This document shows positions 1 to 6,612 of a stretch of 13,404 nt of DNA, in pieces. Origin of the DNA: Parachlamydiaceae bacterium (lineage in GTDB: Bacteria > Chlamydiota > Chlamydiia > Chlamydiales > Parachlamydiaceae); NCBI GenBank assembly GCA_003164155.1, contig PLSG01000449.1, positions 1-13,404 of the forward strand, in the 5' to 3' direction. A program made the translations under genes and the position numbers. Each line of letters starts with the position of its first letter. The stretch's first letter is position 1. Under the pieces are notes generated by a model. The model did no database searches. It was not told where the DNA came from and saw only the letters and a program-made list of their open reading frames with translations.

Positions 1-680
1 ATTTGCTGCAAAATTTTACTCAGGGCTGAATCTAAAGCCGGGCAGATGTCGTCCAATATTTCTACCACGGTGACTTCAGAACCCAATCGACTGTATACGG
101 AGGCCAGCTCTACCCCAATGACGCCAGCCCCAATCACTAGGAGTTTTTTGGGAACTTGCTTTAAGCTCAGCGCACCGGTGGAAGAAAGCACGATCTTCTC
201 ATCGAATGGCAAGAAAGGCAAGGCGATGGGCTCTGAACCTGTGGCAATGATAAAGTTATCGGCTTCAATCGAGGTGAGTACGCCGTTATCGCCATTGCTT
301 TTCACTTCCACTTTACCTGGCGAAACAAAGCGGGCAGAGCCCTCGACACGCGCGATGCGATTTTTTTTGATCAGACCAGCCACCCCGCCGGTCAAGCTGT
401 TGACCACTTCGGTTTTGCGGCGCATCATCTGCGTAAAATTACAGCTCAAGGCCTTGCATTCGATGCCGTGTTGCTTGCCTTCTTTGATCAAAAAGGCAAA
501 GTGTTCTGTGGACTGCAGCAGCGCTTTGGAAGGTATGCACCCCTCATTTAAGCAGGTGCCCCCCAAGGTCTTTCTGCGATCGATACAGACGACTTTTAAG
601 CCCAGCTGGGCGGCGCGTATCGCCGCTACATAACCGCCTGGCCCGCCGCCAATTACGGCTACATCATACTTCTTTGTCAT
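1..680 (-). CDS. lpdA: Dihydrolipoyl dehydrogenase (E3), partial, C-terminal half outside the window
   Basis: FAD-dependent flavoprotein disulfide reductase that re-oxidises dihydrolipoyl groups on the E2 subunit and passes electrons to NAD+. I translated the minus strand from the ATG at 680-678; 226 codons are present and the frame is still open at the window edge. Residues 11-16 are the GGGPGG FAD-binding turn of the first Rossmann fold. The redox-active disulfide lies in GGTCLNEGC (Cys43 and Cys48). ATGS at 146-149 is the second FAD contact, and GAGVIG at 184-189 begins the NAD-binding fold. The C-terminal dimerisation domain with the catalytic His-Glu pair should lie beyond position 1. 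An AGGA Shine-Dalgarno about 10 bases upstream supports the start. The gene is 27 bp after sucB and surely co-transcribed; it may also serve other 2-oxo-acid dehydrogenases or glycine cleavage. Confidence 0.95.
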   Translation of the reverse strand, partial: MTKKYDVAVIGGGPGGYVAAIRAAQLGLKVVCIDRRKTLGGTCLNEGCIPSKALLQSTEHFAFLIKEGKQHGIECKALSCNFTQMMRRKTEVVNSLTGGVAGLIKKNRIARVEGSARFVSPGKVEVKSNGDNGVLTSIEADNFIIATGSEPIALPFLPFDEKIVLSSTGALSLKQVPKKLLVIGAGVIGVELASVYSRLGSEVTVVEILDDICPALDSALSKILQQ

Positions 681-707
681 ACTTTGAAAATCCTAAATAA
701 AATGTAA

Positions 708-2102
708 CTATAATTCTAGAATAAGGCGAGAAGGGTCTTCCAAGCAGTTTTTCACGTGAACTAGAAAACTGACCGCCTCTTTTCCATCGACAATGCGATG
801 ATCATAACTCAAAGCTAAATACATCATGGGCCGAATGACAATTTGATCGTCGACGACCATAGCGCGCTTGGTGATTTTGTGCATGCCTAAAATGGCGCAT
901 TGCGGCGGGTTGATGATGGGAGTGGAAAGCATAGAGCCATAGATCCCCCCATTGGTAATTGAAAATCCCCCTCCTTGAAGATCGTCGGCAGTTAAAAAGC
1001 CTTCGCGGGCTTTCAGCGCATATTTTTCGATGGCCGATTCAATGCCGGCAAAAGAAAGCTGATCGCAATAGCGCACGACCGGCACAAAAAGGCCCTTTTC
1101 GGTGCCTACGGCGATGCCTATATGGTAGTACTCGCGGTGGACAACATCGTCTCCGTCAATATACGAATTCACCGCGGGGAAGGCCTGCAAGGCACTCAGC
1201 GATGCTTTGACAAAGAAGGACATGAAGCCCAACTTTGCGCCATGTTTTTTGGCAAAAGATTCTTTGTATTTTTCTCTCAAAGCCATAATTTGGGTCATAT
1301 CCACTTCGTTGAACGTGGTGAGCATGGCCGTGGTCTTTTGCGCCTCTACCAAGCGAGAGGCGATCACCTTGCGAATCCTGGACATTTTTTTGCGCGTTTC
1401 CATAGGAGCCTCCCCAGAAGTTCTCGCAGGAATTGCCGAGGGAATTTCTGATGAAATTTCAGAGAGGATGGCAGTATGCTCTTCCATGGAATTTTCAGGA
1501 ATGGGCTCTTGATTGGCCTTAGAAGTTGGCGAAGCATAGTCTTCACGCGCCGCACTGCCGCTTGGCGCCGCCGAGGCCGTGAAAGGCGCCGCAAATGTGT
1601 GATTGGCTGGCGGAAGGGTTCCTGGAACAGTTTTGCGTATATCGGCGATAAAGGACTCCTTAGTCTTGCGCACAAGCCCCCCCTGAGTTTGAACCACAGG
1701 CAGCTCTTCTCTTTGAACAAGAGGGGCAGCTTTGTTGTGCTTTAGAGCCTCGGCCGATTTGGATTCAGCCCCGCGCAACTCTTTTTCCTTAGCCTCTCTT
1801 TCTTTTGAGAGGGGCACAGATTTAGCCTCTTTGGAGTCTTTGAGCTCTTTGGAAACCGACGAGGCAGGCGCTGATTCGATAAAACCGATCACCTGTCCTA
1901 TTTTCACTTTCTCATCGACGGCCACATTCAGCGTAAAGACACCAGCTTGGGCAGCATACAAAACTTGATTGACCTTGTCAGTTTCCAGCTCCAGCAACTC
2001 GTCATCGACTTTCACCAAAGAACCTGTAGGTTTAAGAATGGTACCTACAGCAGCTTCGGTGATAGACTCTCCCATGCGTGGAACTTTAACTTCAACTTTC
2101 AT
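708..2102 (-). CDS. sucB: Dihydrolipoyllysine succinyltransferase, E2 of the 2-oxoglutarate dehydrogenase complex
   Basis: Transfers the succinyl group from E1-bound ThDP via a lipoyl arm to CoA and forms the core of the complex. In the 464 aa, residues 1-76 are a lipoyl domain with the lipoylated lysine in LETDKVN (Lys43). Residues 235-464 are the acyltransferase domain, with active-site DHRIVDG (His435, Asp439) and the late STPIINPPQ segment typical of this fold. Between them lies a long linker of about 155 residues (80-234), first charged Lys/Glu-rich, then Ala/Pro/Ser-rich. I see no recognisable peripheral-subunit-binding domain in it, such as an SPAVRRLA-like helix or a G-T-G-xxG-R loop. 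An AGGTG ribosome site precedes the ATG. The gene starts 19 bp after sucA. The substrate assignment rests mainly on adjacency to sucA. The C-terminal half is conventional. Confidence 0.95.
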   Translation of the reverse strand: MKVEVKVPRMGESITEAAVGTILKPTGSLVKVDDELLELETDKVNQVLYAAQAGVFTLNVAVDEKVKIGQVIGFIESAPASSVSKELKDSKEAKSVPLSKEREAKEKELRGAESKSAEALKHNKAAPLVQREELPVVQTQGGLVRKTKESFIADIRKTVPGTLPPANHTFAAPFTASAAPSGSAAREDYASPTSKANQEPIPENSMEEHTAILSEISSEIPSAIPARTSGEAPMETRKKMSRIRKVIASRLVEAQKTTAMLTTFNEVDMTQIMALREKYKESFAKKHGAKLGFMSFFVKASLSALQAFPAVNSYIDGDDVVHREYYHIGIAVGTEKGLFVPVVRYCDQLSFAGIESAIEKYALKAREGFLTADDLQGGGFSITNGGIYGSMLSTPIINPPQCAILGMHKITKRAMVVDDQIVIRPMMYLALSYDHRIVDGKEAVSFLVHVKNCLEDPSRLILEL

Positions 2103-2121
2103 ATTTCACCTATTTTCTCCA

Positions 2122-4953
2122 CTATTTTTCAAATAAAGCCTGGATGATCTCCGCATGCTCTTTTTTATGCAAGGCATATGAGCCAACAGCTGGGGACGCG
2201 CTGCGTTTGCGGCCAATATACTTCAACTCCACACTCTTTGGCAATATTTCGCGCAGAGCCGGCATAATAAAATCCCAAGCCCCCATGTTACTCGGCTCTT
2301 CTTGCACCCAATACAGATCCTTAAATCCCTTATACTTATCGAAGAGCGCTTTGATTTTCTCCAAATGCAGTGGATAAAGCTGTTCGATGCGCACAAAGGC
2401 CACATCTTCGACTTTCAATTGGCTGCGCATAGCCAGCAACTCATAGTAGATATGTCCGCTGCAGAGGACCAGGCGCTTAGGTTTTTTTGGGGCGAAGGGA
2501 TCATCCAGAACCTCTTGAAAAGAGCCCTTGGTAAAGTCAGCGATCGCATTGACGCAGGCAGGATGGCGCAATAGTCCTTTAGGGGTAAAAACGATAAGGG
2601 GTTTGCGCAAGGTGTGCAGGCATTGCCGGCGCAGCAGATGAAACAGCTGGGCAGGCGTTGAGGGATTGGCGATCCACATGTTATTATTTCCGGCTAAAGC
2701 CAAAAAACGCTCCATGCGGCCCGAAGAATGCTCCGGCCCCTGCCCTTCGTAGGCGTGCGGCAAAAGCAGCACCAAGGCAGATTTGCGCCCCCATTTTTGT
2801 TCCGCGCTGGCGATATACTGATCGATGACTACTTGCGCCCCGTTGGCAAAATCGCCAAATTGAGCTTCCCATATAACCAACGATTCGGGACTGGCGGTTG
2901 AATAGCCAAATTCAAAAGCCAGCACGGCGTATTCAGAAAGCAATGAGTTATAGATATCAAAGCGGCCAAGCGGCCTTTTGCCTTGCCCTTGCAGATTCGC
3001 GAGGGGGCAATAGTTTTGTGCCTTCAATTGGTCTACCCAGACCGCGTGTCGATGGCTGAAAGTACCGCGGCAGCAATCTTGACCGGAGATACGCACGTGA
3101 ATGCCTTGGGATACCAAGCTGCTGTAAGCCAATAACTCGGACATCCCCCAATCCACCTTGCGCGCCTCGGGTGCAGCATTGACCATTTCAAGGCGCTCTT
3201 CTAATACTTTGTGCAGTTTGGGATGTATCGAAAATCCTTCCGGAACAGAACAGGTCAGATGAGCCAACGTCTGCAGCTCCTGCACATGCACGCCGGTCTC
3301 GACAGGTTGAAATATGCGCGCGGCTGCTTGGGAGCTAGCCTCCGAGACAATTCCTGGAGAAGCAGGCTGCATGGCGACTCCATCGCCGCTGGATTGTTTA
3401 TCCGCCGAGGATGCGGAAGACTGGGAGCTTTTGACGTTTTGCATGGCAGCTTGCAGGGCGGCTTTGAAATCCACTTCTAAAGCTTCGGCTATGGATTTTT
3501 CGACCACTCCTTGACAGATCAGGTCATCGCGGTAGAGTTCGCGTATGGGGCGTTTCTTCCGAATGATTTGGTATTCCAAAGGCTGCGTATAAGCTGGCTC
3601 ATCAGTTTCGTTATGCCCGTATTTGCGGTAGCAGTTGATATCTATGAATACATCGCAATGAAACTGCTGCCGGATCTGCATAGCTAGATGCGCCGCATAC
3701 ACACACCCTTCGGGATCTTCTGCATTGACGTGAAAGACGGGAGCTCCAAAAGTACTGGCAATAGCTGTGCAATACAGGGTGGAGCGCGATTCAACCGGCA
3801 GCGAAGTGAACCCGATCTGATTGTTGATCACCACGTGTACGGTGCCCCCCGTAGAATAACCCTCGAGGCGATGCATCTGCAGCGCCTCATAAACCACCCC
3901 CTGACCTGCTATGGAAGCATCTCCATGCACTATAAAAGGGGCCACTTCCCTACCGGCTATGTCGCCGCGCATGATCTGCCTGGCGCGCACCTGTCCTTCC
4001 ACTACGGGATAGACAGATTCCAGATGGCTCGGATTAGGGGCCACGGCAATCCGCACCCTTTTTCCCTGCAAGGTGGTGATTTCCGATGAAAAGCCTTTGT
4101 GGTATTTGACGTCGCCGCTGCCTTCGAAAGAATCGGGGATGTATCCCTCTTCGAATTCCGAAAAGACATCCGCATAGGACTTGTTGAGTATATTGGCTAG
4201 CACGTTGAGCCTGCCGCGATGGGCCATCCCCAGGACAAATTCCGCTACTCCCAGCTGCGAGCCCAGCTCTATCAAAGCGGCTAAAATGGGGATTAAAGTC
4301 TCCCCGCCTTCCAAAGAAAAGCGCTTCTGCCCCACATACTTGGTATGCAAAAACATCTCGAAAAGCTCAGATTTATTGAGGTATTTTAAAATCAGCTGTT
4401 TTTGCTCAATGGATAGCTGGCGGCTGCTGGAGTCATTTTCGAGTTTGACTTGCAGCCATTTTCCCAAAGCGGGACTGCAAATGCCTATGTACTCCACGCC
4501 CATTTTGGCGCAGTAAATTCCCTTGAGCTTCGCGATGATCTGTCCAAGGGTTGCCACCTTGGAAGCTGCAGAGCCTCCGCACAGCCCGAAGGAATAAAAG
4601 CTCTGCTCCAGGTCCGTTTGAGCAAGGCCATGGGCGGACAGTTTTAGCTGCAGAGGCTCTACGGCCGCATGCGTAGCTATGGGGTTAATTTCGGCCGCGA
4701 GGTGGCCGTAGGTGCGATAAGCTTGAATGAGGCTTAAAATCCGCCAGTCGGCCGCTGCGGCTATAGGCTGTGAAGCGGCTGGCCGAACGGCTAAACTGCC
4801 AGCCGGCAGATCAATGCTCTCGCGCTCAAGCTCATCAAAAAAGGTGCGCCACGAAGAATCTACACTGGCCGGATTTGCCAGATAACTTGCATATAACTCT
4901 TCACAGATAGCCACATTGCTCATGGCAACGCCCTTGAATGCATCCAGCGGCAT
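2122..4953 (-). CDS. sucA: 2-oxoglutarate dehydrogenase E1 component
   Basis: ThDP-dependent decarboxylase that makes succinyl-lipoyl-E2 from 2-oxoglutarate in the TCA cycle. The chosen start gives 943 aa; residue numbers here use the longer 949-aa frame from 4971. The N-terminal E2-docking helix of E1o is at 22-46 (EELYASYLANPASVDSSWR). ThDP/Mg-binding and active-site motifs follow: HGDASIAGQGVVYE (349-362), NNQIGFTS (383-390) and YRKYGHNETDEP (448-459). The transketolase-type pyrimidine domain includes GQDCCRGTFSHRHAVW (630-645) and AQFGDFANGAQVVIDQ (703-718). WVQEEPSNMGAWDF (888-901) marks the C-terminal domain. A Ser/Ala-rich stretch of about 45 residues (510-555) separates the two catalytic halves. 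A start at 4953 is preferred because AAGGGAG lies 5 bases before it; 4971 has no such site and 4923 is a third option. It is the first gene of sucA-sucB-lpdA. Confidence 0.96.
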   Translation of the reverse strand: MPLDAFKGVAMSNVAICEELYASYLANPASVDSSWRTFFDELERESIDLPAGSLAVRPAASQPIAAAADWRILSLIQAYRTYGHLAAEINPIATHAAVEPLQLKLSAHGLAQTDLEQSFYSFGLCGGSAASKVATLGQIIAKLKGIYCAKMGVEYIGICSPALGKWLQVKLENDSSSRQLSIEQKQLILKYLNKSELFEMFLHTKYVGQKRFSLEGGETLIPILAALIELGSQLGVAEFVLGMAHRGRLNVLANILNKSYADVFSEFEEGYIPDSFEGSGDVKYHKGFSSEITTLQGKRVRIAVAPNPSHLESVYPVVEGQVRARQIMRGDIAGREVAPFIVHGDASIAGQGVVYEALQMHRLEGYSTGGTVHVVINNQIGFTSLPVESRSTLYCTAIASTFGAPVFHVNAEDPEGCVYAAHLAMQIRQQFHCDVFIDINCYRKYGHNETDEPAYTQPLEYQIIRKKRPIRELYRDDLICQGVVEKSIAEALEVDFKAALQAAMQNVKSSQSSASSADKQSSGDGVAMQPASPGIVSEASSQAAARIFQPVETGVHVQELQTLAHLTCSVPEGFSIHPKLHKVLEERLEMVNAAPEARKVDWGMSELLAYSSLVSQGIHVRISGQDCCRGTFSHRHAVWVDQLKAQNYCPLANLQGQGKRPLGRFDIYNSLLSEYAVLAFEFGYSTASPESLVIWEAQFGDFANGAQVVIDQYIASAEQKWGRKSALVLLLPHAYEGQGPEHSSGRMERFLALAGNNNMWIANPSTPAQLFHLLRRQCLHTLRKPLIVFTPKGLLRHPACVNAIADFTKGSFQEVLDDPFAPKKPKRLVLCSGHIYYELLAMRSQLKVEDVAFVRIEQLYPLHLEKIKALFDKYKGFKDLYWVQEEPSNMGAWDFIMPALREILPKSVELKYIGRKRSASPAVGSYALHKKEHAEIIQALFEK

Positions 4954-4958
4954 AGTTT

Positions 4959-4965
4959 CTCCCTT
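4959..4965 (-). promoter_or_regulatory. sucA: Ribosome binding site that decides the sucA start
   Basis: Reading the minus strand, AAGGGAG ends five bases before the ATG at 4953-4951. It lies inside the codons that would follow the alternative upstream ATG at 4971, so it can serve only the 4953 start. Confidence 0.6.
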
Positions 4966-5023
4966 TCTCATGGTTTCAGGCCAGACCCCTATGCCATTGA
5001 ATTGAAATTATTTTCTGTCTTTT

Positions 5024-5045
5024 CCTATGCCCCAGAGGGCATAGG
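5024..5045 (-). promoter_or_regulatory. Hairpin in the sucA 5' leader, with a second copy of its 3' arm downstream
   Basis: The plus strand reads CCTATGCCC, a 4-base loop, then GGGCATAGG, a perfect 9-bp stem. The octamer CCTATGCC occurs again at 4988-4995. In a sucA leader RNA read from the minus strand, the 5' arm (5045-5038) could therefore pair with either of two GGCATAGG copies, the distal one ending about 35 bases before the chosen start codon. Alternative pairing is visible; a regulatory role is inference. There is no U-run after the stem, so it is not a standard intrinsic terminator. Confidence 0.4.
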
Positions 5046-5049
5046 CATC

Positions 5050-5078
5050 AATCTAAGAAAATCGTTACCACCCTACAA
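5050..5078 (-). promoter_or_regulatory. Weak candidate sigma-70-type promoter for sucA-sucB-lpdA
   Basis: On the minus strand TTGTAG (complement of 5073-5078; 3 of 6 matches to TTGACA) is followed after 17 bases by TAGATT (complement of 5050-5055; 4 of 6 to TATAAT). Transcription would begin near 5043, at the outer edge of the leader hairpin. The match is modest and other placements are possible. Confidence 0.25.
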
Positions 5079-5249
5079 ATCACGAGGAAGATTTTATTTG
5101 GAAAAGCACGTTAGCTCAAACAAAAGAGGATTGCTCTTTTCCGGGAGCCCGCCTCGGGCGACTCAACGAAGCCCACAGTGACCGCAGCCACGAGTCCTCG
5201 AGGGGCGTAGGGAACTGTGGGATATAGAGATAGCATTCAGAGCCCAATA

Positions 5250-5412
5250 GAGGCAGTTGCATAAGTCCAAAAAAAGCAGACTTTTGAGAGATTTTTTGTG
5301 CGAAGCTACAAAACATAAAAACGGTAAATTCCTAAGTATTACCTTTTTATGTTTTCTAGCTTCCCGCGAAAAAGATCCAAAAGGCTGCCTTTTCGACTTT
5401 TGCAACTGCCTC
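5250..5412. repeat. Inner imperfect hairpin A of the composite palindrome
   Basis: The outer stem is GAGGCAGTTGCA (5250-5261) against TGCAACTGCCTC (5401-5412), a perfect 12 bp. The inner stem 5302-5327 against 5339-5363 pairs GAAGCTACAAAACATAAAAA with TTTTTATGTTTTCTAGCTTC (one mismatch), continuing into GGTAA/TTACC with an 11-base loop. Between the stems the arms stay similar but drift. The segment 5351-5386 resembles the loop sequence of the repeats at 8504-8996. Confidence 0.75.
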
Positions 5413-5415
5413 AAT

Positions 5416-5546
5416 AGGGCGACTGAAAAAATACGACACGTTATAGACTTAACCTTGTTTTATTCCCTAAGAAACTATTTTTTGACAGGCAAAAAAATAG
5501 TCATAGGGGCTGCATGGCGAAGGCGTCGGATTTTTTCAGTCGTCCT
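5416..5546. repeat. Inner imperfect hairpin B of the composite palindrome
   Basis: AGGGCGACTGAAAAAATACG (5416-5435) pairs with the segment ending at 5546, which contains CGGATTTTTTCAGTCGTCCT, with two mismatches. Inside it, CCCTAAGAAACTATTTTTTG (5465-5484) pairs with CAAAAAAATAGTCATAGGGG (5490-5509) around a 5-base loop. The two stems are stacked within one palindrome. Confidence 0.7.
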
Positions 5547-5688
5547 ACCGGACTCTAGGAACTTTTTTTTAACTGACCCACAGTTCCCTACGCCCCTCGA
5601 TGACTCAGGGCTACGGTCACTGTGGGCTTCGTTAAGTCGCCCGAGGCGGGCTCCCGGAAATGATCAATCCCTTTTTTGTTTGAGCTAA

Positions 5689-5927
5689 AACATTTTTTCC
5701 CTCAATAATATCTCCTTAGTATTTTGTGGGATCGCTTTTCCACGATATTTTCAGGTTGATGCCCCCCTCCGGGATTTAGGAAAAGCAATCATAATTTTAA
5801 TTCAAAGGAATAGCCAAATCGATGTGAAATTAAACGATTTTGCCCTGCAGTACAAGAAGAAAATCATCCTACCTCAAATATAGATGCTTAGTTTACACTC
5901 AAAAATCCGAAACAAATCCTAAATGCT
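5689..5927. other. Intergenic region upstream of the lipoprotein gene
   Basis: About 240 AT-rich bases with no convincing coding frame. The only structure noted is an 8-bp inverted repeat, GCTTTTCC (5734-5741) and GGAAAAGC (5779-5786). The promoter of the lipoprotein-resB pair should lie here, but no good -35/-10 pair with normal spacing is visible; TTTACA at 5892 lacks a matching -10. Confidence 0.5.
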
Positions 5928-5949
5928 ATGATCACAAGAAAGAAATATT

Positions 5950-6612
5950 ATGCTTTGGCCGCTATATGCCTGTGTGCTTTTCATCCTAAATGCTTGCGCC
6001 TCGCCGGAGGCTCCAAATACCACTCTGACAACCTACGAAATCGGAGGAAGAGACGAAATAAGATCCAAGGGTATCCCTGTGCGCTATCCGGTATACCGCG
6101 TGAAAGCTCCCCTCTACTGGGAAATAGAGAGGCCGTCGTCTGGCGAATCTATTGCCGACAGCACCAAGCCCCTAGTTGAATTTGCCATAGAAGAGGATGG
6201 CGAAGCGGTGCGCATAGCCATTCACAACTTCCCCTCAGAGATCATCGATCAGCGCATCCCTCCCTCCGCCCAAATTGCCCGCTGGAAAAGGCAGTTCGAC
6301 GCTATAGACCCTGCCAGCGTGCACACTGAGCCGCAAGCTTTCGGTGGATTTACGGGTTTATTTTTTCAAGCCTCCGGTACATTTCATGGACAAGAAACGG
6401 CCATGCTTTGCTGGGCCATGCAGCTGCCTGCCGTGCAATATCGCAATCTTCTATTGCCAGGTACTCCCGAAGATCTCCGCTTTTTTAAGCAGATGCGCGC
6501 CGACTACACCATCAAGGTCACTGGCCCGGTATATCTGGTAGAAAAACACAAAGAAGCTATCATCGCCTTTGCACGCAGCTTTGAGCTGATTCAGGAGATC
6601 CCCTTAAAATGA
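5950..6612 (+). CDS. Putative lipoprotein, unrecognised family, coupled to resB
   Basis: 220 aa from the ATG at 5950. The start region is hydrophobic (VLFILNAC) and ends in a plausible lipobox, LNAC, with Cys16 as the acylated residue, so the mature protein would be membrane-anchored outside the cytoplasm. The rest is a soluble, mixed alpha/beta-looking domain with several Trp and Pro residues and a basic/aromatic C-terminus; I recognise no motif. The stop overlaps the resB start (ATGA at 6609-6612), indicating translational coupling and a likely joint envelope role. The signal peptide is odd: it has no positive charge before the hydrophobic stretch, while a different frame starting at 5928 encodes a good basic n-region (MITRKKYY). 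A one-base insertion near 5965-5970 may have split the start. The ribosome site is weak (AAGAAAG). Confidence 0.75.
   Translation: MLWPLYACVLFILNACASPEAPNTTLTTYEIGGRDEIRSKGIPVRYPVYRVKAPLYWEIERPSSGESIADSTKPLVEFAIEEDGEAVRIAIHNFPSEIIDQRIPPSAQIARWKRQFDAIDPASVHTEPQAFGGFTGLFFQASGTFHGQETAMLCWAMQLPAVQYRNLLLPGTPEDLRFFKQMRADYTIKVTGPVYLVEKHKEAIIAFARSFELIQEIPLK

Larger units (their letters stand above)
5111..5688. repeat. Composite nested palindrome, 578 bp, with long terminal inverted repeats
   Basis: The left arm 5111-5221 and right arm 5577-5688 are near-perfect reverse complements over about 111 bp, with only a few mismatches and single-base indels. Looser similarity (GGAAAA against TTTTTTCC) extends outward to about 5100 and 5700. 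Each arm carries its own smaller palindrome bounded by CCCACAGT and ACTGTGGG (5172-5221 and 5577-5626) and a GCCCG-CCT-CGGGC mini-hairpin. Between the arms lie two more hairpins, 5250-5412 and 5416-5546. The short open frames inside are mirror images forced by the palindrome and have no ribosome sites, so I call no gene. It could be a MITE-like non-autonomous element, a decayed insertion sequence, or a structured RNA locus. Confidence 0.85.

Noticed and set aside
46..633. Plus-strand open frame of 195 codons
   Set aside because: It is the complement of the lpdA gene, whose minus-strand frame shows the FAD, disulfide and NAD motifs.
1364..1720. Minus-strand 118-codon frame inside sucB
   Set aside because: It overlaps the SucB linker in another frame; low-complexity DNA keeps several frames open there.
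5163..5688. Open frames on both strands (5163-5414 minus, 5257-5688 plus) with similar-looking peptides
   Set aside because: Their similarity comes from the palindrome; they have no ribosome sites, strange composition and no sign of protein-level selection.
5577..5688. tRNA-like or small-RNA cloverleaf in the GC-rich arm
   Set aside because: It folds into hairpins, but there is no acceptor/T-arm arrangement, anticodon loop or CCA context.
5892..5932. Promoter TTTACA ... TATGAT for the lipoprotein gene
   Set aside because: The spacing is about 29 bases and the -10 overlaps the coding start, too far from normal geometry.
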